From Branchiostoma floridae (lineage: Eukaryota > Chordata > Leptocardii > Amphioxiformes > Branchiostomatidae), in NCBI RefSeq assembly GCF_000003815.2, contig NC_049993.1, forward strand, positions 15,951,350-16,015,349: a DNA stretch of 64,000 bases, in the 5' to 3' direction. Under the pieces are notes generated by a model. It saw only the letters and a list, made by a program, of their open reading frames with translations. It did not search any database and had not been told where the DNA came from. Positions 54,765 through 64,000 of the stretch are shown here, one piece after another. The first letter of the stretch is position 1. Each line of letters opens with the position of its first letter. Position numbers and translations under genes: made by a program.

Positions 54765-57700
54765 GAATACGGCTGAGGTGAGCGATGCTTTTCGAACATC
54801 TGTCTCGTTTTGTTTATTGTTAAAGCCATTTTAAAGAACTGAAGTCTACTAAGGACAGGCGGTTACTTTATCTATTTTCTTAATTGGATTTGTGTTGTAA
54901 TTACCTTAGAATTCGACGTAGATCATATTTTGTTAGAAGGGGGAGGGGGGTCGTCTCTTCAAAGGCCATGCCTTTACTCATTATGAAGTCTGAACATGTA
55001 ACAAGTGGTCATGTCTGAATGCAGAAAAGTGTTCCACAGTTAATCGAATGAACTACCTTTTCTCTTTTTAAAAATCGTGAAAAAATGTCGATGCTTGTAT
55101 TTATGGAGATCGGTGCACGGTAATACCATATGGTACATAGAAGTAACAGGATCAGGATAAAAGAAAAACAACAACAACAACAACATGATGGGTGGAAGAT
55201 CCATCGTAACGTTTTCTGACGGCTAGGTTTCTCTGACAGCCGCCCCTTGTATGAGTGAGTCAGTGGCTCTTGCTGTAAAAATACGGTTACGGTCTTCCAC
55301 CCCAACATCTGCTTGGAGATTATGAGCATAAACAGCTGCTTGAAGCATACAGTGTGTATGTGAAACTCCCACGCTGATTTTTATCTAGCTCTGAATAGTT
55401 TAGATGGTTAGATGCTTTAAAAACACAAGAATAACTCATTTTGACTGTTTGACAGTCTTCAATGTGTTTGATAAACAGCAGAATAGAGAGAAGAGTAGAG
55501 ATTCTTTTGACATATATATTGTTACACTGTACATTATCATATAATATTTTGCATTACATAACAACTACTCTCCAAGAAGAGGTTTGATGGGCTTCAAAGT
55601 ATGTCTTGAATAAAGAAGCACATCCTCTTTTTCGTTTTTGAGGCTACCAACTTCAATTTGCTGAAGACTTTTGTAGGTAGCCTACTAGTGTATAGGAAGG
55701 TCGTGTAATATAATAAAGTGTCTTTCCCAAGGGCACAAGATCGGTGACACGGCGGGGTTTGAACTCAGGACCTTCTGGGCCTGAGTCAAATGTGCTGCTG
55801 ATTGCGCCGCGCGGCCACGCATCTTGAGATGATTGTTACTGACTACTGTCCGTGTCACGTTGTTACAGAACTTCCCTGAGCTGAAGAATGACCTGATGCT
55901 CCGCGCCGCCCGCGGAGAGAAGACGGAACGCGTGCCCGTCTGGGTGATGAGACAAGCTGGCAGATACCTGGAGGGTAAAAACGTCCCTTTATCTCATTAC
56001 TGCAAATGCAGCAACTTTTGCCTTGGATTTATGTTTGCAATTGTTGACGTGCTAGCTTCACTGCAAACCCAAAAACGTTGTCTCCTGCTCGCGCCAGCTT
56101 GGGTACCATCCGGATAGTAGTTCGCTCCTATGTTCCCTTCTGCTATCCGTCTTGAGACTTCAGTTAATGAGTTCTAGGAACCAAGGAATGGGTTCTAGAG
56201 CACTGGTGCGATGACAACAGGCCAAGTGCTCTAACTGTTTTTCCAACACGACACTTCAATAGAGCTTACAAAATTGTGTTTTAATCCATGCAGTGTCATT
56301 GCTAATACTTGAATGTTTTTATGATTTTCCAGAGTTCAGGGCCATGAGGGCGGAGAATGAGTTCTTCAAGGTGTGTCAGACACCTGAGCTGGCCTGTGAA
56401 GTTACCTTACAGGTGAGCTCAACATGCTGAGAAGTCTTTGATGCAGTCTCCACAGTGTCTTTCTCTCTTTGTTCAATGATTTGTTAAGATGTGACTGTAA
56501 TCCTGGTAGAATATGTCATGCCAAGTAGCTGACTGCAATATAAATGCAGTCAAACCTACATACAAGTGACCACTTCTACATAAGGACCACCTGATCGTTG
56601 ATATGTATGCTAGACACTTGATTATTGTACTGAAATTAATACTCTATCCAGACCAGAAGCTGAAGTTAATCTAGAACCCAGTCATCATCATCATCGGTCG
56701 GCTGCTATTTTTATTGAACCCCTTCTATGCTTGAACCCCATCTCTGATGTAGTTTATATGTGTTATAACTTATAGTAAGAAATGTTGACTGTTCCCCACA
56801 GCCCATCCGCAGGTTTCAGCTGGATGCAGCGATTATCTTCTCCGACATTCTGGTGGTGCCTCAGGTAAAGTACTATGATCAATATTGTTATTATTATCCC
56901 TTCTTGTATTTGCGTTAAGTACATGTGCATGTGAGATTTTAAGATTGCTTATCAAATAATTGTTTTTAAAAGAATTGTAGAATTTGAAGGTCTCTGTTCT
57001 TTAACTTAAGTCTGATTTGATTCTTTGTCGTATAAGAGGATAGGTATGTGTATCTGTGTGTGGATGGTGTCTAGCACCAGGGACAGCTGTATTTGTGTGT
57101 GGATTGCATTCAGTATCAGGGACAGGAGTGTTTACCTGTGTATGGATGGTGTTCAGTACCAGGGACAGGTATGTTTACCTGTGTATGGATGGTGTTCAGC
57201 ACCAGGGACAGGTATGTTTACCTGTGTATGGATGGTGTTCAGCACCAGGGACAGGTATGTTTACCTGTGTGTGGATGGTGTTCAGCTCCCAGGGCAGGTA
57301 TGGGTGTGGATGGTGTTCAGCACCAAGGACAGGTGTGCTTACTTGTGTGTGGATGGTGTTCAGCACCAAGCACACATGTGTGTGGATGTTGTTTAGCACC
57401 AGGAACAGGTGTGTTTACCTGTGTTTAGATGGTTCTAGTACAATGACAGGTGTGTTCCAATGTTGAACAGATAATACCACGGAGAAAACAAAGTTTGGTA
57501 AGCTGTTACTGCTGAAGTTACACCCCCACGTTATACACAAAATGTATAACTGTAATGTTCTGTCAATCCAGGCACTTGGTATGACTGTAGAGATGATACC
57601 AGGGAAGGGCCCCAGTTTTCCTGAACCATTAAAGTTACCGGAGGACTTGTCCAAACTAGACAAGGATGTGGACGTGAACAAGACCCTCGGCTACGTGTTC

Positions 57701-59874
57701 GATGCCATCACTTTAACCAGGCACAAGCTGGAGGGAAAGGTGCCTCTTATAGGGTTTTCTGGAGCACCAGTAAGTATGATTCACCATGATAGTCAATCTG
57801 TTGTAACTGAACTGAGACTCCATAAAGACCCTTTTGATTCTGACAATAAAGTGCTTTAGAAAGTCCAGGTAGTACTTTTGAATAGGATTGAGCTCTAAGT
57901 CGTACCACTTTATGTTGTAGCTGTGACATAACATAAACATTTTTTCGTCTTTCAAAGCTAAGAAAAAGATGTGGTATACCAAAAATCATACAGTCAAACC
58001 TGTACAAGTGACCACCTCTATATACAGCCTACCTCTGCGTAAGGACTGCCTGAGCATTGTCGTCAGTCCGACAGTCCATGTTGTCCCTTATTTTCCCAGT
58101 GGACCCTGATGTGTTATATGATAGAGGGAGGAGGCTCAGAGAGCATGAGTAAGCTTAAACAGTGGCTGTACAAGTTTGAGGAGGAATAAACTAACTTGTG
58201 TTCCCTTATGATTTTTTTCCAAAGGATGCTGATGTGCTACATGATAGAGGAAGGAGGCTCAGAGAGCATGAGTAAGCCCAAACAGTGGCTGTACCATTAT
58301 GAGGAGGAATAAACTAACTTGTGTTCCTTTATAATTTTCCCAGTGGACGCTGATGTGTTACATGATAGAGGGAGGAGGCTCAGAAAGCATGAGTAAGCCC
58401 AAACAGTGGCTGTACAAGTATGAGGAGGAATAAACTAACTTGTGTCCCTTATTTTTCCAGTGGACACTGATGTGCTATATGATAGAGGGAGGAGGGTCAG
58501 AGAGCATGAGTATTGAGCCCAAACAGTGGCTGTACCAGTACCAAAGTTGTCCTTATTTTCCCAGTAGCTGTATCAGTACCAAAGTTGTCCCTTATTTTTC
58601 CAGTGGACCCTGATGTGTTATATGATAGAGGGAGGAGGCTCATAGAGCATGAGTAAGCCCAAACAGTGGCTGTAACAGTAACAATGTTGTCCCTTATTTC
58701 CCCAGTGGACCCTGATGTGTTACATGATCGAGGGAGGAGGCTCAGAAAGCATGAGTAAGCCCAAACAGTGGCTGTAACAGTAACAATGTTGTCCCTTATT
58801 TTCCCAGTGGACGCTGATGTGTTATATGATAGAGGGAGGAGGCTCAGAGAGCATGAGTAAGCCCAAACAGTGGCTGTACAAGTACGAGGAGGCGAGCCAC
58901 CAGCTGTTGAACATCCTGACTAAAGTCATCATCGATTACCTGGTGGGGCAGGTCATCGCTGGTGCACAGGTAAGGACACACCCCCGCCTTTAAAATGGTA
59001 GGTCCAGGGTTTGATAAGCAGTGCTCGAAATACTAGTACTCCAAATACCATGCAAGGTTGCACCATCAACATTTCCGGTTGACCCACTTCCAAGTTGTTA
59101 CTCTCTTCAACTCGGCTACTTATCCATTAACTTTTTTTTCATTTACATATATTTTGTATATCTGTGGCCTTGATATGCATTGACACTTAAGCATTAATGT
59201 AACTACTACCCAGGATTTTTGTTGTTGTTCTGAGAGCCTTCACAAACTTTGGAAAATCACAGGTGAATCCAATATCGGAAATGTTGCTTTCACCTTCTGT
59301 AGAGATTTCTTGTTGCAAGATTGAACATCACCTGTAAGGAAATCGGTTAATGAACATGTTTTGCACCAGTGAGATACCCCTAATATTTCTGATTACTGTG
59401 ATGTGATAGCTTACAGCACTGGTCAGAATGTCAGTGTTGTGTTTCACACCTGTCCAGCTGCTGCAGGTGTTTGAGTCCCACGCCGGCCACCTGTGTGCCC
59501 GCACCTTCAACACCTTCGCCCTGCCCTACCTCAGCATCATCGCCAGACAGGTGGAGGAGAAGGTTCGAGCACAGGGCAAGGAGCCCGTACCTATGGTGAG
59601 TTAAGAGTCTTCTCAAGACATAGCAGTCTGGCTGTGTAGTAGTACACTGTAGTGGTATCCAGTACAGGTAGCAGTCGGCTAGTCTTCACTCTGCACTTCC
59701 AAACTTCTAAACAGGGTAAGGAGCCCGTACCTATGGTGAGCCATGACATGGAAGTTTGACTGTCTGCCTAAATTTCCCTTGATCCCTTAACTTAATATTT
59801 TCTTTCTTTTAATATTGATTAGCATTGTGTATAAATGTCATGAACCACTAAGAAAGGTATTAAATCCTGATTGC

Positions 59875-59917
<43 letters not shown>

Positions 59918-61944
59918 TTTACTGTACATGTTTCGATATGTTGTATCTTCAGATCATATTTGCCAAGGGTGCCCACTATGCTATAGAGGACCTGGCGCAG
60001 AGTGGGTATGAAGTAGTGGGTCTGGACTGGACTGTGAACCCAAAGACTGCACGGTATGTTTTACATGGATTACAATGATGATACATGTATAGCCTTAGCT
60101 ATATTGAAAGTTCATTTCTATCACATACTGATTGTAGATATTATGTAGTAGCCTCCACCAGTCCTTCTTACAAGGGCATGGATTGTTGAATTTGGCAAAG
60201 GTGGGAGAATTGGCCAGGAGAGTCCCACTCAATAACTACTGCGCGGTTGATCAAAACCTATAATTTTTGACGTGGCAGTATTATGGCACCCAGAAGCTTA
60301 ACATTCCATAACTGTGCAGTTGGTCAAACCCTATCAACAATTTTCATGTGGCAGTATTATGGCACCCAGTGGAATTATTGTTGTCTCCAGAGAGTTGTTG
60401 CTAATAGATGTCTTTCTTTATTCCTACCACATACTTGTCATTAGCCTTCAGGCATGAACTTGCAAGTACTAGTACTTTCATCATTATATTGTTTTTTTTG
60501 TGCTCACTATTGTTCTTGTTATATCATTTCCAGACACCAGACCCAAGGAAAGGTGACATTACAGGGAAACATGGACCCTGGTGCTCTATATGCCTCAAAG
60601 GTACCGTACCATCATGTTGGTTTCTAGTGTTGTCTTGATATTCACACATGTCAGCATGTGTAATCCAGTGGTTAGCGGCACTGCATCTGGCACTATAACT
60701 TGATAGAAGCCATGCATTAGTTCAATCTGGGCTGTTCCTATCACCCGACATGCGCACTACTATGGCAAGGGTTGACGTTCTTAGGACGGGACGTTAAGCC
60801 GTGGCCTATTGTTCATGTGCACGTCAAAAAGAGCGGGTACAATGAACCTGTAAATACTGTACATAGTCACGACCAGTGGAAGAGTTCAGCTCTTCAGTGA
60901 GCTAAACTGGATTGATATCAGTTTGGTATTCTACTGCACCTTCCATGCTTTATATGAATACAGTAGAAGCCAGTTAATTGCACAACGGATAATCGCACAC
61001 TTCTCTTAATTGCACAAAATCCCCAAATCCCATGATGGTGCAGTCCAGCTTAATAACTTCACTTTGTGGCGCCATTCGGATAATTGCAAATTGCAAGAAA
61101 TGCACTGGCAAATGGGGTGTGCAATTAAGCGGCTTCTACTGAACAAGGAAATAGAGAAAAGTATGAAATACTGCAGCTAGTCTTACTTTGAATTCTAAGT
61201 CTGCCATGTAACATAATAGTCATTTCTATCACTTTGTAATATTAGACTTAATGCACCATGTATTTGTTTGTAAGTCTGATCAGTAGCTGTATGTATCTGT
61301 TTATGTATCTGCATAGATGTTTTTTATTGTATGAGCCCTAGAAGATTAGTGTGATCTGGAGCTAAAGGGCATCCCAATAAACTCAGTCCAAAAACATTTT
61401 TGCCGGTGCGTAGCACTTGCTATGAGACGGGAGAAGCGGTTGTATGGATGCATGGATGCATGGATCGGTCACTTTAACCAAATAGCCCTTCTATACGTGC
61501 TATTGCGTAATCGAGCCAGCGTGGCCGAACGGTCTACAGCACGGTACCTATCTTCCGTAGATCGTAGGTTCGAACCCCACTTGCTAAATTTTTTTTTTCT
61601 TTGTTGGACAAATCTCATGTAGTGTTTTTTTAATAGAAGAAAGACCAATTCAGTAATTCAATGTTTAAAAACTCTTTTTTCGTGTGATTTTGTTTAACAT
61701 CCAGGCTTTTCCAAAATACGCACCGGCCAGCTTTTTTCAGAAGCTTTCTTGTTTCCCTGCCCCCCAGGAGGAGATTCGGACCATCGTGAGAGAAATGTTG
61801 GAACAGTTCGGGACCCAGCAGCACATTGCTAACCTGGGCCACGGGATCTACCCAACCATCGACCCCGATCACGTGGAAGCCTTCGTGGACGCCGTACATT
61901 CCATATCTGAGGAGATCAACCTGGATAGCAAGAAGAAAAACTAG
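54757..61944 (+). CDS. UROD: uroporphyrinogen decarboxylase
   Basis: Cytosolic homodimeric enzyme of heme synthesis that removes four carboxyl groups from uroporphyrinogen III to give coproporphyrinogen III, without cofactor. Ten exons: 54757-54777, 55869-55974, 56333-56412, 56802-56864, 57572-57769, 58808-58969, 59458-59595, 59953-60053, 60534-60600 and 61768-61944, giving 370 residues (human 367). Both family signatures are present: [11 protein letters not shown] and GFSGAPWTL (the second split by intron 5). Pocket residues align with a constant offset of two from human: R35, R39, D84 (human D86), Y162, S217 and H337 in NLGHGIYP. The start is set by ATGGCGGCG inside an AAGATGGCGGC YY1-type element, common in TATA-less housekeeping promoters. 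Introns 4, 5 and 7 contain unusual tandem repeats, some derived from the gene's own exons. Confidence 0.97.
55617..55826 (-). mobile_element. tRNA-derived SINE, minus strand, in UROD intron 1
   Basis: Read on the minus strand it starts gcgtggccgcgcggcgcaat (A-box region), then gagttcaaaccccgcc (B-box) and cttgggaaagacacttta, the conserved core also seen at 3040-3312. It ends about 40 bp before the acceptor of UROD exon 2. Confidence 0.7.
57045..57450 (+). repeat. 43-bp minisatellite in UROD intron 4
   Basis: About nine units of the type ggacaggtatgtttacctgt..gtatggatggtgttcagcaccag. Inner units are spaced exactly 43 bp (ggacag at 57163, 57206, 57249). The unit length is not a multiple of three, so long spurious frames open in all three frames. 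Several units carry CAG|GTATGT, a good 5' splice-site match. Confidence 0.9.
58092..58807 (+). pseudogene. six tandem pseudo-exon copies of UROD exon 6 start
   Basis: Copies of the exon 6 beginning start at 58100, 58224, 58344, 58461, 58604 and 58706; the real exon starts at 58808. Spacings are 124, 120, 117, 143, 102 and 102 bp. Five keep a ttttcccag-like acceptor and the [13 protein letters not shown] coding text; copy 2 has a damaged junction (aaaggatgct). Each meets a stop: copies 1-3 read into GAGGAGGAATAA, copy 5 has TCATAG, and copies 5 and 6 have TAA for the Tyr codon. None has the exon 3' half or a donor. A small extra fragment is at about 58549-58600. Confidence 0.92.
59712..59740 (+). 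pseudogene. duplicated 3' end of UROD exon 7 with donor
   Basis: Twenty-nine bases repeat the end of exon 7 plus its donor (cagggtaaggagcccgtacc.. atg|gtgag) with one mismatch, 145 bp downstream of the true donor. No acceptor accompanies it. Confidence 0.85.
59877..59913. repeat. (AT)n microsatellite
   Basis: About 18 AT units in UROD intron 7, some 40 bp before the exon 8 acceptor. Confidence 0.97.
60655..60930 (+). mobile_element. tRNA-derived SINE-like element in UROD intron 9
   Basis: A-box-like ccagtggttagcggcactgc and B-box-like agttcaatctggg form a tRNA-like head. A central gacgggacgttaagccgtgg block and cacgtcaaaaagagc follow, typical of SINE central domains in invertebrates. No flanking duplication was identified. 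Confidence 0.5.
61514..61585 (+). tRNA. tRNA-like sequence with internal Pol III boxes (probably pseudogene or SINE head)
   Basis: tggccgaacgg matches the A box and ggttcgaacccc the B box at tRNA spacing; the T loop TTCGAAC is perfect with a 4/5 stem. A run of ten T at 61589-61598 would terminate Pol III. The acceptor stem and anticodon arm do not fold cleanly (AGC/GCT pairs but with mismatches), so no isotype is assigned. In UROD intron 9, about 180 bp before the exon 10 acceptor. Confidence 0.4.
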
Positions 61945-61962
61945 CAGCTGTGAGAGAAAGTA

Positions 61963-62496
61963 CAGTCCAACCCAGGGTTGTAGCCAGCACCCGTCCTTCA
62001 GTCCTTTGAAGGAATTTTGCAGCTGGGGACTGAAAAAAATTTTGCCCATTCCGTCCTCTGTAATGGACAAAAACTATATGTAAATTGTAAAGTCAGTAAA
62101 GATATAAAAAAAACTGTCTTCTCGTGTAATTTTTCACCAAAACAGATGAACAGCTTAGTCTACCAGCAAAATCTACACCTCAAAATGCAGGAAATTGGGT
62201 TTCAGGGGGTCTAGATTTCAAATTTTTCAGGGGAGTATGCCCCCGGATCCTCTTAGGAACGTTATGCCTTCGGCTTGTTCTTTCTGATTCAAAATGGAGG
62301 GGACTGAAAATGATTTCAGGCTGGCTACAACCCTGGTCCAACCTGTCTATAGTGACCAGGCAAGGCTAGGGATAGTCACTGTGGACAGGTGGCTACTAAA
62401 AACTGGATTTGGTCATTGTAGAAAATAATCTATTAAATGAACCACCAAAATGTGGTGGTCCTTATGCAGAGGCGGTCACTTGTAAAGGTATGACTG
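61963..62496. mobile_element. CAGTC(C/A)AACCTG-type MITE just after the UROD stop
   Basis: The left end CAGTCCAACCTG..TAGTGACC and the right end GGTCACTTGTAAAGGTATGACTG are inverted repeats. Related ends (agtcaaacctgtacaa.tgacca) occur near 38806, 56547 and 57991. It begins 18 bp after the UROD stop codon and is split by a hAT-like insertion (61973-62335). Without it the host element is about 160 bp. Confidence 0.7.
61973..62335. mobile_element. hAT-like element in UROD 3' region with perfect 8-bp duplication
   Basis: The ends CAGGGTTGTAGCCAGC and GCTGGCTACAACCCTG are exact inverted repeats. The octamer GTCCAACC flanks it at 61965-61972 and 62336-62343. There is no transposase. The ends are close to the DNAJB-intron element at 43607-43946, so the two are one family. 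It starts 28 bp after the UROD stop, so it is probably within the 3' UTR. Confidence 0.88.
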
Positions 62497-62764
62497 AATA
62501 TCAATGGCCAGTGCTGGTTTGACTGTATATCAATAGCCAGTGGGTATAATAATAAGTATATGATAAATTTGCCTTAATGCAGAAAATATTGCAGTAAGTT
62601 TGACTACATATATATTGGCCCGGTCACATACATCTTACGATCGTCATATGATCGCAAACTGGATACATGCTTGGGATACTCATACGTATGTCCTACAAAA
62701 TTCAGCTGTATTATAGTTACAGAAAGGCTTTCTACAATATGAGATACATTCGCATAATTCCACC

Positions 62765-63133
62765 ATTAGGCCACACCGATTTAATTTCTTGGTTCACGGA
62801 TTCGCTCGCTCCTATTTTTTGGAAAAAAAAATAAAAATAAAAATTACCACTCAGCAAATTTTCACCATTAATGAAACCATTCACCAACTTTCTGGTGTAG
62901 CAAATTGGCCTTTATATTATAAGCTCCTTAAAGTGTGGGTACAGGTGCTGTTACTGTACAAAAATAGTGTTTTTGTACTTTTTTCAAGCTGAAAACTTTT
63001 TTTCTTTATGTTTTGGATTAGCCGTTACCTTTACCCCAACCATTTTACAATTTTTATTTTTATTTCGCCCTCTCGCTCCATATTTTTTATGAAAAAATCC
63101 GTGAACCAAGAAATTAAATCGGTGTGGCCTAAT
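62765..63133. mobile_element. MITE with 36-bp TIRs (ATTAGGCCACACCGATTTAA)
   Basis: ATTAGGCCACACCGATTTAA..CACGGA at the left is exactly mirrored at the right end (63098-63133). Weaker pairing continues inward through aaaaataaaaatt. It is flanked by ACC on both sides (possible 3-bp duplication). The interior is AT-rich and non-coding and carries AATAAA motifs at 62830 and 62836. Confidence 0.8.
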
Positions 63134-64000
63134 ACCACCACCTAAAAAAAAGGTTGTTAAAGAGGCCTTCTCAAAATTGTCTTCAACACCTAAATATCTG
63201 AATTGTATTACATTTAGGATATCTAACATTCGGCCTCGATACTAACGTTTTTTGTTTTTTTGAGGTGGCGGTATTATGGCACCTGGTGGAATTATGATAG
63301 TCGATGTTATGTCGACGGTTGGTTTATGGTTTGTAGTCTGCAGGAAATGGTACAAAATCTTACAATGACCAATAACGAATGTAACTGTGCCGCATGCCTT
63401 GCAATTCTCATGATAGGAACTGAATCATCTGACATTATGGCTTGAACCACTTTGCAGCCAGCTGTTAGCTGTACTATCAAACTTGTGCTGGGCTTGGATA
63501 GCCCCAGAGACATCTTCTATTTCTCAACATCACTTTGCACAAATGATGATATGGTCCTCATAATGGTGTTATAATCAAGTTATCATGTCAGAGTTAAGTC
63601 AGTCTAGTGCAATAACTTTTTTTAAGTTGCAGTTGTAACCTAACTTAAACCAGACTCAAAGAGATAATGAATGAAATTGTCTGTTTTTCTGGAGAAAATG
63701 ACATGGTGACCCTTGCTATCCATGGATTTTGTCAATATTGAAAAATGTGGTCTTGTATTAGGCATATTTTATTGGTAAGGGAATATGACAATTTACCTTT
63801 TATTTTCAAAGTAAGGAGACGTCTGTTCTGCAATGTACTTGAGTATTCTGACATATTGAGTTTGAAAATTAAATGACGTAGAATGTGCCAATTATAAAGA
63901 GTAACATTGCTAGAGCTAACATTTGATCACATTGTACTTGAAGGTGTATGGAAGTAAATATAGTGTATTTTACAACTAGTGTACAAGTTGTTCCGTGTTG
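63134..64000. other. right-edge interval without recognised gene
   Basis: AT-rich sequence with no convincing exon. Phrases such as gtattatggcacc..ggtggaattat (about 63268) also occur near 60355, marking dispersed repeat fragments. Confidence 0.5.

Noticed and set aside
57025-57466. Three overlapping open frames of 111-136 codons on the plus strand
   Set aside because: They are different frames of one 43-bp tandem repeat inside UROD intron 4; the repeat unit lacks stops in any frame.
58100-58808. Treating the exon 6 copies as mutually exclusive alternative exons
   Set aside because: None of the six upstream copies has a donor or the 3' half of the exon, and all carry stops, so they cannot replace exon 6.

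Overview
The window looks like chordate nuclear DNA, most likely amphioxus (Branchiostoma). It has intron-rich single-copy animal genes, a cerebellin-like C1q gene without a collagen stalk, and very dense short TIR elements and tRNA-derived SINEs. The species call is inference from family resemblance and repeat style; no database search was run. A 100-base N gap lies at 15476-15575.

Layout. 1-8.9 kb: 5' part of a transgelin/calponin-family gene on the minus strand, with exon 1 at 8552-8602, a 6.5-kb first intron, three CCAAT boxes upstream and the 3' end beyond the left edge. 9-26 kb: no convincing host gene; a repeat-rich stretch of SINEs, hAT-like, palindromic and GGTCACA-terminated TIR elements, a decayed MADF-type transposon protein, a 5'-truncated L1-like insertion with a 13-bp target duplication, and a palindromic minisatellite. 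26.5-36.6 kb: an SLC15A3/A4-type peptide/histidine transporter (minus strand), whose first intron holds a CR1-like retrotransposon and nested mariner-type elements. 38.0-41.3 kb: a secreted C1q-domain protein (plus). 41.7-51.3 kb: a DNAJB1/4/5-type Hsp40 (plus) behind a near-ideal heat-shock element. 53.6-62 kb: uroporphyrinogen decarboxylase, UROD (plus), behind a cluster of CCAAT motifs. 62-64 kb: repeats only.

The five genes are functionally unrelated (actin binding, lysosomal peptide transport, extracellular C1q, chaperone, heme synthesis), as is normal for an animal chromosome; nothing resembles an operon or a defence island. The coding exons form clean GT-AG, phase-consistent models. 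The transporter stands out because it appears to stop before its last transmembrane helices.

The most unusual structure is internal to the genes. UROD intron 5 carries six tandem copies of the 3' splice site plus the first part of exon 6, placed just before the real exon 6. SLC15 intron 1 carries two analogous partial copies of its exon 2. All are acceptor-bearing, stop-containing pseudo-exons with no donor. Other items: two nested hAT-in-MITE insertions with perfect 8-bp duplications (one 28 bp after the UROD stop codon), a mariner derivative inserted in the arm of a long palindrome, and a 43-bp minisatellite with repeated consensus-like splice donors.
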